Positions 7,786-16,971 of a stretch of DNA of 33,024 nucleotides are shown here, one piece after another (the first letter of the stretch is position 1; each line of letters opens with the position of its first letter). Position numbers and translations under genes: made by a program. The DNA is from Thermoflexales bacterium (GTDB taxonomy: Bacteria > Chloroflexota > Anaerolineae > B4-G1 > SLSP01): contig SLDA01000112.1 of the NCBI GenBank assembly GCA_007125545.1, positions 1-33,024 on the forward strand. Reading direction: 5' to 3'. Under the pieces are notes generated by a model. It was not told where the DNA came from and searched no databases. It saw nothing but the letters and a program-made list of their open reading frames with translations.

Positions 7786-10431
7786 ATGACCTATGAGCGA
7801 ATCGACTATAGCCTCCACGACGGCTACATCCACACCTGGCTGGTCACTGGGCCGCAACACAGCTTTCTTGAGTTCGGACCCGACCTACAAACACCTTCCC
7901 GGCGTCTGGAGGCTCTGGCCCAGCGAGCAGAGACTACGAGCCGCGATCCGGACTTCACGACCCAACCGGTAGAACGGGCGACTGCGTCCGACGGAGAGGT
8001 CCATATCGGTGATTACAGTGGTCAATGGGATCTGTTCCACTGCATGGAAGATCACTTTCTCGATCTTTCCGATGCTACCCAGAAGGGAAGTCTGCGCGCC
8101 TGGGCTTATACCGGACTCGAGAGTCCTGCACCACAACGTGTATCACTTACCCTCACGACGACGGACTTCGCCGACGTATGGATAAACGGCGAGCACGTCC
8201 ATCGCCAATTGCGAACGGTTTCCGCCACACTGCGGCCTCCAACCAAACCGGTGACCGGCACCTTCCAGGTGATGCTGAATGAGGGCACGAACGACGTTGT
8301 CGTGAGGTTTGAGACGATAACGCCCGGCTCTACCCCTTTCGTCCTGGCACTCCGTGCGGCGGCCGACCAGGACTTGTCCGTCGCTCTACCGACACTCATC
8401 TCGCGAGTTGATCGCCGCCGACACCTCGAAGCCGTGTTCCAAGCGGCATATATCCAGCAATATGTCTTCACTCAGTATGACAAGGTTGCGGTCAACTGGC
8501 CCGACAAGGGCGAATCGGCCGTTCCCGCTGAAGCAACAGACACAGAAGAAGCAGACACAAAGACTGCGGAGGGAAAGATAACCATCCGCGTACAGACCCC
8601 GGCGGGCAGGGTTTATGGAGAAGCAGAGCGTAAGGGCGGCGCAAGCCAAACCGCTGAGATGGGATTCACCTACAAGTACCCGAACGGCCAGCTGGAAGCG
8701 CTTCTAATTCCGCCGCCAGAGGAGTACTATACCGGCGACATGCGAGTCAGTCGCACCCTTCGTTTTTGGGGGCTGGACAACGAGCCATATACTGAGACTC
8801 CTAAGGGCTCCTTCCCCGAGCGACGCTCAGAGGCATTGCTGAGCGCCGCGCGATGTGAAGCCAACATCTATTCGGAAATCGCGAAGATGGCGGTGGGCTG
8901 GTGGTCACGCCTCGAGCTGCCACTGATCCTGGAGACGGCCCGGCGGGTGCAGGATCAGAACGTCGCTCCCGACACACCGTCGCTTCTCGGGCTCATCGGC
9001 ATGCTGATGCGCTTCGGCGAGGAGCAGGGGTTCCCGGCAGACCTGCGGCAGCCTATAGCCGCCGCGATTGCGAACGCCAGATACGGTGAGCCGGGAACTG
9101 TTGCCGGCGAACTGGAGAGCCGTGCGCTCTTGAGCGCCGTCTGCGAGATCCTGGGAGGTCAACTCTTGCCGGACGTCACTTTCACGGCTTCAGGTGAGTC
9201 GGGACAATGGCACCAGGAAGAGGGTGAAAGACGGGCGTTAGCCTGGATACACGCACGAGCTACGCGCGGTTTTAGCGCCCCAGGGTCGGACACGGTCTAC
9301 GCAGAAACGATATTGGCGCTTGCCCATCTTATCGACTTCGCCGGATCCGACACCTTATGGGAAATGGGTGCAGTGCTGCTGGACAAGATCCTGTTCCTGC
9401 TCGCCACCAACTGCTATAAGGGCGTGTTCGGATCGGCGCGCGGATCGACCACGACACGCGGGGTACTAGGTGGGTATCTTGAGGCCACGTCTGGGATCAC
9501 CAAACTGATGTGGGGTACGGGCGTGTATAATATGGACTTAGCGGCGCCAGTTAGTCTCGCGCTGCTGCAGAATTACGAGTTGCCGGTGATGCTCCAGACC
9601 ATCGCTACAGACGTCCCAGAAGCTGTCTGGAGCCAGGAGCACCACGATCCCAAGGAAGCCGGCGCCACGGCCAACGGTATCAGCATCGTCGCCTACAGGA
9701 CACCAGACTTTATGCTCTCCGCGACCCAGGATGCCTATCCCGGACAAGCGGGAAGTGACGAACACGCGTGGCAGGCCACCCTCGCTCCGGGCGCGACGGT
9801 CTTCGTCAACCATCCGGTTTGTGCCGGGCTCAGCGATGCACAGCGCCCAAACTTCTGGCGCGGGAATGGGGCGCGGCCCCGGGTAGTACAATGGCAAGAC
9901 GCACTCATCGCGCTCTATGTCCTGCCTGCCGGGGATTGGATGGGCTTCACGCACGCCTACTTTCCGATTCACGCTTTCGATGAACACGTCCTACGCGGGA
10001 GCTGGGCTTTTGCGCGCAAGGGCAACGGCTACATTGCGCTCACCGCCAGCGAAGGGCTCAGCTTGACACGCACCGGACACAGCGCCTACCGCGAGCTTCG
10101 CTCGTCCGGAAGCCAGAACGTCTGGTTGTGCCAGATGGGACGGACCGCCCTGGATGGTGATTTCGCCGCATTCCAAGATCGTGTGTTGGCTCTGCCCCTG
10201 ACCTATGCTGCGTCCGATACTAACACCCTCCCAGGGGTTCGCTGGACAACACTGCGAAGCGACGAGTTACAGCTCGACTGGGCCGGGCCTTTCCTCATGA
10301 ACGGCGAGATCACGCCGGTCGCCGGTGATCACCATATCGCGAATCCTTACTGCGTCGCGCCATTCCCCGCAGACCTGCTGGATATTCACTACGAGGGCAC
10401 CGTGATGCGCCTCAGTTTCGAAAAGCAATAA
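7786..10431 (+). CDS. Large uncharacterised protein, paralogous to 15094-16968; predicted carbohydrate-active (helical + beta-sandwich) candidate
   Basis: Long ORF in operon context, RBS GAGGAGA before ATG, starts 3 nt after upstream stop; shares ATSG-TKLMWGTGVYN, YRTPDFMLSATQDAYPGQ, WQATLAPGATVFVNHP, RPNFWRGNG, HAYFPIHAFDE, ARKGNGYIAL segments with 15094-16968. Confidence 0.7.
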   Translation: MTYERIDYSLHDGYIHTWLVTGPQHSFLEFGPDLQTPSRRLEALAQRAETTSRDPDFTTQPVERATASDGEVHIGDYSGQWDLFHCMEDHFLDLSDATQKGSLRAWAYTGLESPAPQRVSLTLTTTDFADVWINGEHVHRQLRTVSATLRPPTKPVTGTFQVMLNEGTNDVVVRFETITPGSTPFVLALRAAADQDLSVALPTLISRVDRRRHLEAVFQAAYIQQYVFTQYDKVAVNWPDKGESAVPAEATDTEEADTKTAEGKITIRVQTPAGRVYGEAERKGGASQTAEMGFTYKYPNGQLEALLIPPPEEYYTGDMRVSRTLRFWGLDNEPYTETPKGSFPERRSEALLSAARCEANIYSEIAKMAVGWWSRLELPLILETARRVQDQNVAPDTPSLLGLIGMLMRFGEEQGFPADLRQPIAAAIANARYGEPGTVAGELESRALLSAVCEILGGQLLPDVTFTASGESGQWHQEEGERRALAWIHARATRGFSAPGSDTVYAETILALAHLIDFAGSDTLWEMGAVLLDKILFLLATNCYKGVFGSARGSTTTRGVLGGYLEATSGITKLMWGTGVYNMDLAAPVSLALLQNYELPVMLQTIATDVPEAVWSQEHHDPKEAGATANGISIVAYRTPDFMLSATQDAYPGQAGSDEHAWQATLAPGATVFVNHPVCAGLSDAQRPNFWRGNGARPRVVQWQDALIALYVLPAGDWMGFTHAYFPIHAFDEHVLRGSWAFARKGNGYIALTASEGLSLTRTGHSAYRELRSSGSQNVWLCQMGRTALDGDFAAFQDRVLALPLTYAASDTNTLPGVRWTTLRSDELQLDWAGPFLMNGEITPVAGDHHIANPYCVAPFPADLLDIHYEGTVMRLSFEKQ

Positions 10432-10453
10432 GCACGCAAGGAGACCTCATCCT

Positions 10454-12754
10454 ATGAACACACTAACCTTCGAGAAGATCTCGTGCTATGAGCGACAAGC
10501 AGAACCGATATCCGTTAGTATTCCTTTCGCCTCAGGGCAGCTTGCCGGCGCAGAACAGCTCATCCTACGCGATGGAGATACCCCTATCCCATCGCAGGCT
10601 CGGGTGCTGGCTTCGTGGCCCGATGGCAGCATCAAGTGGCTGCTGGTTCACGCCCAGGCAGACCTACCGGGTAACCAGGAGAAGGTTCTGACCTTTGAGA
10701 TCTCGGATACACCGACAGCGCTCTCGGTCTCCGACCGGGTCACAGTCACGGAGACGGAGAATGGACTTCACGTCGACACCGGTCCGCTGGCCTTCTTGGT
10801 GCCGGCGACCGGATTTCTGCCACTGCGTGATGTACAGCTCGGCGGGAAGGCGCTGTGGCATGCCACACCCTTTGATGGCTTCACACTTCGCTATGACGGT
10901 GTCGTCGTCTCAACCGCTATCGGCGCAGTCACGCTGACCGTCGAGGAAGCCGGGCCGCTCAAGGCCGTCATTCTCGTCGACGGGAAGCACCGTCGGCCTG
11001 ATGGCAGCGGATACCTTGACTTTCACGGACGCGTCACGGCCTACGCCGGCAAACCTTATGTTGAGGTGGAGCACCAGTTCATTCACAGGGAAGAGGAAGT
11101 GGAGTTGGCGCTTGAATCGCTGACACTCCGCTTCCGTCCTAGAGCCGATCCGGCGGAGCAGGCTGCACCCCTGCCGACGTCGAGCCCTCAGTTGGCACTA
11201 GGCCAGGGATACTACCGGACGTTGATCCAGCAATCCGAGGGATCGCCGTTGGGTATGGTCATCGACACAGAGACCCTGCTCTATCAAGCTAACGAACACT
11301 TCATCGACAGTTTCTACGGCGATTTTTGGGCTGACTGGCGCGATGCAACCGGCGGGCTAGCGCTCTCTCTCTACCAGGCACACCAGAACTTTCCGAAAGG
11401 GTTGCTCGTGTCACCGGACGGGATCGACGCGCAGCTCTACCCCGAGACAGTAGCGCCCGCGCTACTGCTGCGGGGCATGGCCAAGACTCACCGGCTGCTG
11501 CTCCATTTCCACGAGGGTGAGCCTGCCGCGAACGAGGATGAAGGGTTGCTGGACTTGGTCAGCACGCGAAGCTTGCAGTTCCAACTTCCTGACCATCCGG
11601 CTCTCTCGCGGGAGTGGTTCCGCGCGAACAACCCCTGGCTCGAGGACTTCTTTCCAGCCCAAATACCCGATCGTCTGATCACCTTCCTCAACAGGCTCCA
11701 CGACGGACGCCCGGAGGCATTGGGCATGTTTCACTTTGGCGACGCCCCGGACGCCGGTTACACCAATCAGGGACGCGGGCAGGGCCATAGTGTTTGGGTC
11801 AATAATGAATACGACCGGCCTCACGCTTGCGCCCTCTACTACGCACTCACGGGTCAGCGGCGGGTACTCGACTCGGCCCTGGTGAGTGCCCGGCATTGGC
11901 TGGACGTCGACTTCTGTCACTACGATCCCGACCCCCTGATCGATGGCGGGTTGAAGATCCACACCCGTTACCACGTCACCGGCGGCGTCACCCCCTCCCA
12001 CGAGTGGACGGAGGGGTTCCTCGACTATTACTTCTTGACCGGGCGCACCGAAGCCCTGAACGCGGCGCGGTCGGTGGCGGAGAACATATTACGTCACCTC
12101 GAACGCCCCACGATGCAGACACCCGGCGCGACGTCGGTACGGGAGGGAGGCTGGGCGCTACGGGCGCTTGTGGGCATGTGGATTGGGACCGGAGAGGAGC
12201 GCTGGCGCGAAGCCGCGCGCCGGCTAATCACGATGTACCTGGACTGGTTCGACGAGTTTGGAGCACTGCTGGCGCCCTACACCAGCCACAGCATGCCGCG
12301 CGTCCCGTTTATGATCTCGCTGACCGTTAACTCGTTTGCGCGCTATCTCTTGATCGAGCCGGATGGCGAGTTGGCGGAGCGGGTCAAGGGCTTGATCATC
12401 GGGACGGTAGACGATATGCTCGCCCATTGTATGGGCCCCGACGGCATCGCCTATTACAAAGAGCTACCCTCGCTGCGACGCACGGCACCTACTTACCACC
12501 TGTTGGAAGCTCTGACCTACACCTACCGTGCGACCGGTGACGAGCACTACCTCCAAGTAGCAACACGCCAATTCGCGGCAATGAGCCAAGAGATAGGTAC
12601 ACGTGCGCGCCCCAAGTTCGCTGACGACAGCGGCGCCGTCATCGATGGAGAGGGGGGCGGGCGCATCTTCGCGGACAAATACACCTCCCTCCTGCTCTAC
12701 GCAGGCGCGGCAACCGCGGCGGGGATGTTGGATTGGTACGAGTACCCCTACTAA
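10454..12754 (+). CDS. PcRGLX / PL26-like (exo-rhamnogalacturonan lyase-related) protein
   Basis: N-terminus EPISVSIPFASGQL...LRDGDTPIPSQARVLASWPDGSIKWLLVHAQ resembles the PcRGLX-like N-terminal RIFT-barrel domain; HVTGGVTPSHEWTEGFLDYYFLTGRTEAL resembles the (alpha/alpha) toroid part; RBS AAGGAGA upstream. Confidence 0.72.
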   Translation: MNTLTFEKISCYERQAEPISVSIPFASGQLAGAEQLILRDGDTPIPSQARVLASWPDGSIKWLLVHAQADLPGNQEKVLTFEISDTPTALSVSDRVTVTETENGLHVDTGPLAFLVPATGFLPLRDVQLGGKALWHATPFDGFTLRYDGVVVSTAIGAVTLTVEEAGPLKAVILVDGKHRRPDGSGYLDFHGRVTAYAGKPYVEVEHQFIHREEEVELALESLTLRFRPRADPAEQAAPLPTSSPQLALGQGYYRTLIQQSEGSPLGMVIDTETLLYQANEHFIDSFYGDFWADWRDATGGLALSLYQAHQNFPKGLLVSPDGIDAQLYPETVAPALLLRGMAKTHRLLLHFHEGEPAANEDEGLLDLVSTRSLQFQLPDHPALSREWFRANNPWLEDFFPAQIPDRLITFLNRLHDGRPEALGMFHFGDAPDAGYTNQGRGQGHSVWVNNEYDRPHACALYYALTGQRRVLDSALVSARHWLDVDFCHYDPDPLIDGGLKIHTRYHVTGGVTPSHEWTEGFLDYYFLTGRTEALNAARSVAENILRHLERPTMQTPGATSVREGGWALRALVGMWIGTGEERWREAARRLITMYLDWFDEFGALLAPYTSHSMPRVPFMISLTVNSFARYLLIEPDGELAERVKGLIIGTVDDMLAHCMGPDGIAYYKELPSLRRTAPTYHLLEALTYTYRATGDEHYLQVATRQFAAMSQEIGTRARPKFADDSGAVIDGEGGGRIFADKYTSLLLYAGAATAAGMLDWYEYPY

Positions 12755-12805
12755 ATTCCATTCTTAGTCCTGCGCCCGACCAAAGGTTGGATCATGGGAG
12801 GCACT

Positions 12806-13960
12806 ATGGCAAAGACAGGTGTGGGAGCACGATGGCAGTCCGAATTGAGCATCTATAAAGACCCGGTGAGTGGTGCGACGGTACACCAGCTTACCGGCTA
12901 CAAGGGGCACAGCAGTCACTTCTACTTCACCTACCCCTGCTGGTATGACAACGGCCGTAAGATCGTCTTTTACTCCGATCGCGAAGACCGCACAAATCTG
13001 TTTGGAGTAGACCTGCTCAACGGAGAGATCACGCAGCTCACAGATTTCGCTCCTGGAGTCAAGGCTGGAGGATTGAGCAAGAACCCTGTGCGTGAAGAGG
13101 TCTACCTATCCGTGGACGGCACTGTGACGGCGCTGGATCTTGCGACGTTGGAGACGCGAGCCATCTACACACGCCCCGAAGGATATGTCGGTGGCAGCTC
13201 GAACGCGACCGCCGACGGCAACTATATCTGCGTCGGACAGTACAAAGACCTCTCCGACCAGTTTATGATCGATCTGGGGCACGGCTACGTCGGCTTTCGC
13301 GAGATCTGGGAGGCACACCCACACACAACCCTTTACAAGATCCCCGTGGATGGCGGGGATCCGGAGTTGATCTACGAAGAGGACTACTGGCTGGGCCATT
13401 TCAACTGCTCCAGTAAGCACCCGAATGTGATGACCTTCTGCCACGAAGGGCCCTGGCACCTGGTGGAGAACCGCATCTGGGGTCTCGATCTCAATAGCGG
13501 GGAGAGATGGGCAATTCGTCCCAACGCGCCTGACGAAGCTATCGGACACGAGTACTGGATGCAGGATGGCGAGCATATTGGGTACCACGGGAAGACGCCC
13601 CAGGGCCCGGTCTACGGCGCAATTCGCTACGACAATACCAACCAGACCGAAGCGCCATTCGAGGGGCACTGCTGGCACTTCCACAGCTACATGCTGGATT
13701 TAGTGGTGGGGGATGGTGATGCCAAGGATCCCTACCTGTTGCTCTGGCGCTTCAAAGATGGCGCCTTCGAGGGACCGAAAGTGCTGACCTGGCATCGTGG
13801 TTCCTTCCACACGCAACGGCTACACTTGCACCCTTGTGTGAACGGCGACGGGACCCAAATCATCTACACCGCAGATCCACAGGGTTACGGGCAAGTCTAC
13901 GCGGTGGACGTACCCGCCTTTGAATCGCTACCCGACCTCGAGGACGTGAAGAAAGGCTGA
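12806..13960 (+). CDS. Oligogalacturonate lyase-like (PL22) beta-propeller protein
   Basis: TYPCWYDNGRKIVFYSDREDRTNLFGVDLLNGEITQLTDF, MTFCHEGPWHLVENRIWGLDL, TQRLHLHPCVNGDGTQIIYTADPQGYGQVY; Q-x-x-H-x-H metal-site pattern retained. ATG 12806 has GGGAGG upstream (track ORF opens at 12794). Confidence 0.82.
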   Translation: MAKTGVGARWQSELSIYKDPVSGATVHQLTGYKGHSSHFYFTYPCWYDNGRKIVFYSDREDRTNLFGVDLLNGEITQLTDFAPGVKAGGLSKNPVREEVYLSVDGTVTALDLATLETRAIYTRPEGYVGGSSNATADGNYICVGQYKDLSDQFMIDLGHGYVGFREIWEAHPHTTLYKIPVDGGDPELIYEEDYWLGHFNCSSKHPNVMTFCHEGPWHLVENRIWGLDLNSGERWAIRPNAPDEAIGHEYWMQDGEHIGYHGKTPQGPVYGAIRYDNTNQTEAPFEGHCWHFHSYMLDLVVGDGDAKDPYLLLWRFKDGAFEGPKVLTWHRGSFHTQRLHLHPCVNGDGTQIIYTADPQGYGQVYAVDVPAFESLPDLEDVKKG

Positions 13961-14067
13961 GATGCCGGATAACAGAGCCTGGAGTCGAGGTAGATACATA
14001 CACAACGAGGAAGCACCGCTCAGGCCCTTCCTCAGTGACGGGTTGGAATAGCCAAAGGATTCGACGC

Positions 14068-15024
14068 ATGATGCTATACAGCGACTCATCGAGACGTGGA
14101 CGACCCTTTGCCAAGGACCCTGCGGTCGTGCGCTTCAAAGGGCAGGCTTGGCTCTACTACTCACTACCGCCCTTCGGCAGTGGGCAGACGCACGATGGCG
14201 TCGACGGTCAGGCACCCTGGCTCGCTCACAGCGGATGGGCTATCGGCATCGCCCGCAGTGACGACCTGCAAACGTGGATGAAGTGCGGTCAGATCGTCGC
14301 TGACGCCGAATACGAGGACCGGGGGCTCTGTGCACCCGCCGCCTTCGTGCTCGATGACAGAATTCACCTCTTCTACCAGACTTATGGGAATGGTCCCAAG
14401 GATGCCATCTGCCACGCCGTATCCGACGATGGGATCTCATTTGTGCGCAACCCCACTAACCCCATCTTCGCGCCCACCGGTGACTGGACTTGCGGTCGAG
14501 CCATCGACGCCGACGTAGTCGTCGACGGCGACCGGCTGCTGCTCTACTTCGCAACCCGCGACCCGACTATGACGATCCAAATGCTGGGCTTAGCCGCAGC
14601 GCCTCTGAATTCCGATTTCGGTCGGGATAAGTGGACCCAGCTTTGTGACGAGCCTATCTTGAAGCCGGAGCTATCCTGGGAGCAGGAGTGCATCGAAGCA
14701 CCCGCCGTATGCAAGCACGGCGACCGGTTCTTTATGTGGTACGGCGGAGCATACAACAATATGCCGCAGCAGATCGGGTGCGCAGTGAGCAAGGACGGCA
14801 TTCGCTGGGAGCGGCTCTTTGAGAAACCTTTCCTGCCGAACGGCGAACCCGGAAGCTGGAATGCGTGCGAGTCGGGACACCCTTACATCTTCGAGGACCA
14901 CGATGGTCAGACCTACCTCTTCTACCAGGGCAACAATGACCTGGGGGAGACGTGGTATCTCTCGATGCGGCGCATCCTCTGGCGCGAAGGCTGGCCGCTC
15001 CTTGGCGACAGTGAACCAGACTAA
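14068..15024 (+). CDS. Five-bladed beta-propeller glycosidase-like protein (GH43/GH32/GH117 clan-like)
   Basis: AKDPAVVRFKGQAWLYYS, GWAIGIARSDDLQTWMKCGQIV, CAPAAFVLDDRIHLFYQTYG, CIEAPAVCKHGDRFFMWYGG, ESGHPYIFEDHDGQTYLFYQGN repeated propeller-blade motifs. Track ORF opens at GTG 14035; ATG 14068 with AAAGGA upstream preferred. Confidence 0.72.
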   Translation: MMLYSDSSRRGRPFAKDPAVVRFKGQAWLYYSLPPFGSGQTHDGVDGQAPWLAHSGWAIGIARSDDLQTWMKCGQIVADAEYEDRGLCAPAAFVLDDRIHLFYQTYGNGPKDAICHAVSDDGISFVRNPTNPIFAPTGDWTCGRAIDADVVVDGDRLLLYFATRDPTMTIQMLGLAAAPLNSDFGRDKWTQLCDEPILKPELSWEQECIEAPAVCKHGDRFFMWYGGAYNNMPQQIGCAVSKDGIRWERLFEKPFLPNGEPGSWNACESGHPYIFEDHDGQTYLFYQGNNDLGETWYLSMRRILWREGWPLLGDSEPD

Positions 15025-15093
15025 GCGCACCAGGACAAGTTTGCTTGGATACAGATTCCTAGCGCGTCCTTCGACACAAACGAGGTGGATCAT

Positions 15094-16968
15094 ATGCAAG
15101 ACACGTATTGGGCCGAGCCTCAAGACACCTATGAGGAGCGGCGCCAGGAATATCTAGCCTTCTGCGCAGCACAAACGCCGGATAACAAGAGGACGGGTTT
15201 CTTCAGCCAGATCGCGAGGTTGGAACTGGGCTATCCTATCGATGAAACCGCCCTTCGGCAGGGCATCGCGTTTGCCAACTCCCGCCAGGACTGCTGCGAT
15301 TTCGCCGTTGGCGGACTGCTACGCATCCTGTATCTATATGCGGACAGCCCGCATCTTGATGCCCAGTTGAAGAACGAGATCGAGGCGTGCTTGCTGGGGT
15401 TCAAGTATTGGTGGGACGAGCCGGCAGGCGACAATCGGCGCTGCTATCATACCGAGAACCACCAAATCATCTTCCACAGCGACGAGCTACTGGCAGGGCA
15501 GTTATTCAAAGATCAGATCTTCAAGAACAACGGGGAGGACGGGCGCGCTCATATGGCCCACGCCCTACATTTCATCCGGCGCTGGCTAGACTGGCGGCTG
15601 CGCTTCGGGTTCAGCGAATGGCTCTCCAACTGCTACTTCGAGGAGGACCTGCTGGCGCTGGTCAACCTCTACGACTTCGCGGAGGATGCAGAGATCCGGA
15701 GTCTTGCGGGGACCCTCATCGACACGCTGCTCTATGAGATGGCGCTACACACCTATCGAGGCGTCTTCGGCTGCACGCACGGACGGAGCTATCCCCGCCT
15801 GATAAAAGGTGGACGCCGGGAATCCGCGGCATCCACCGCCAAATTGGTGTTCGGAATGGGCTTATTCACCGATCCGGCCAGTCTGGGCACCGTGCCGCTT
15901 GCGACGAGTAACTACCGCTGTCCACCGATCCTTTCAGCCATTGCTGCCGATCTGGACCCGCCGATGCGCGCCAGAGAGCGGCACAGCCTTAACCTTGAAG
16001 ATGCGCCCGCGCACGGACTCGCTTATGACAGCATCGAAGATGGGCACCTCTACTGGAGCATCCAGGATTATCTACATCCGAGCGTCGTCGAACTCTCCAA
16101 GCGGATGTCGGATATCTATGGCGTCCGCCTTCACGAGGACTACGAACAGCGCTATCAGCAGATGTTCGGGTGGCAGCTCGATACTTACGGCAAGATCGTG
16201 GATCCGGACATGGACTGTCATGCTCTGACCGAGGTGCATATCGAGACCTTCCGCACATCCGACTACCTACTAAGCTGCGCGCAAGACTATCGCCCAGGTA
16301 AGCCCGGCTACCAGCAACACATCTGGCAAGCGACCTTGGGCATTGACGCGGTGGTCTTCACCAACCACCCCGGTTCGGATGACGAAACCTCACGCCCCAA
16401 CTATTGGGGAGGCAATGGGATTATGCCCCGCGCGGCACAAGTCGAGAATGTGCTGATCTGCATCTATCACCTGCCGGATGACGATGCTTACCCCTTCTCG
16501 CACGCCTATTTCCCCCGCCACGCTTTCGACGAGGTCATCGAGCGCGCAAATTGGGTCTGTGCGCGCAAGGGCACAGGCTACATCGCACTCCATACTCAAC
16601 ACCCACCGCGTTGGATGGCGGATGGCGAGACACCCGACGTAGAGCTGCGAGTTGATGCACCGGATACTATCTGGGTTTGCGAGATGGGACGAGAGGCCGA
16701 CTGGGACTGCTTTATGGGATTTGTGAACGCCATCACCGAGAGCGCGCTGCATCACGATGGACTGGACATCCGCTATGGGTCGCCCTCCGTGGGAGAGGTT
16801 ACCTTTGGTTGGGAAGCACCACTGCGGATCGACGGGCAGGAGGTATCTGTTCGTAGCTCCTTACGCTATGACAATCCCTATTGCCAGGTCCCGGTCAGCG
16901 AGACGGCATGGACGGTGCGCCGCGGTGAGGATCATCTGGACATCGGAGTTCGGAACGAAGGAGGCTGA
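15094..16968 (+). CDS. Uncharacterised protein, paralogue of 7786-10431; predicted carbohydrate-active candidate
   Basis: STAKLVFGMGLFTDP, FRTSDYLLSCAQDYRPGKPGYQQHIWQATLGIDAVVFTNHP, RPNYWGGNGIMPRAAQ, HAYFPRHAFDE, ARKGTGYIALH align with the 7786-10431 product. ATG 15094 preceded by GAGGTG (track opens at GTG 15085). Confidence 0.72.
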   Translation: MQDTYWAEPQDTYEERRQEYLAFCAAQTPDNKRTGFFSQIARLELGYPIDETALRQGIAFANSRQDCCDFAVGGLLRILYLYADSPHLDAQLKNEIEACLLGFKYWWDEPAGDNRRCYHTENHQIIFHSDELLAGQLFKDQIFKNNGEDGRAHMAHALHFIRRWLDWRLRFGFSEWLSNCYFEEDLLALVNLYDFAEDAEIRSLAGTLIDTLLYEMALHTYRGVFGCTHGRSYPRLIKGGRRESAASTAKLVFGMGLFTDPASLGTVPLATSNYRCPPILSAIAADLDPPMRARERHSLNLEDAPAHGLAYDSIEDGHLYWSIQDYLHPSVVELSKRMSDIYGVRLHEDYEQRYQQMFGWQLDTYGKIVDPDMDCHALTEVHIETFRTSDYLLSCAQDYRPGKPGYQQHIWQATLGIDAVVFTNHPGSDDETSRPNYWGGNGIMPRAAQVENVLICIYHLPDDDAYPFSHAYFPRHAFDEVIERANWVCARKGTGYIALHTQHPPRWMADGETPDVELRVDAPDTIWVCEMGREADWDCFMGFVNAITESALHHDGLDIRYGSPSVGEVTFGWEAPLRIDGQEVSVRSSLRYDNPYCQVPVSETAWTVRRGEDHLDIGVRNEGG

Positions 16969-16971
16969 GCT

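Noticed and set aside
11462-12001. 179-aa - strand ORF opposite the PcRGLX-like gene
   Set aside because: Shadow ORF; no domain signal.
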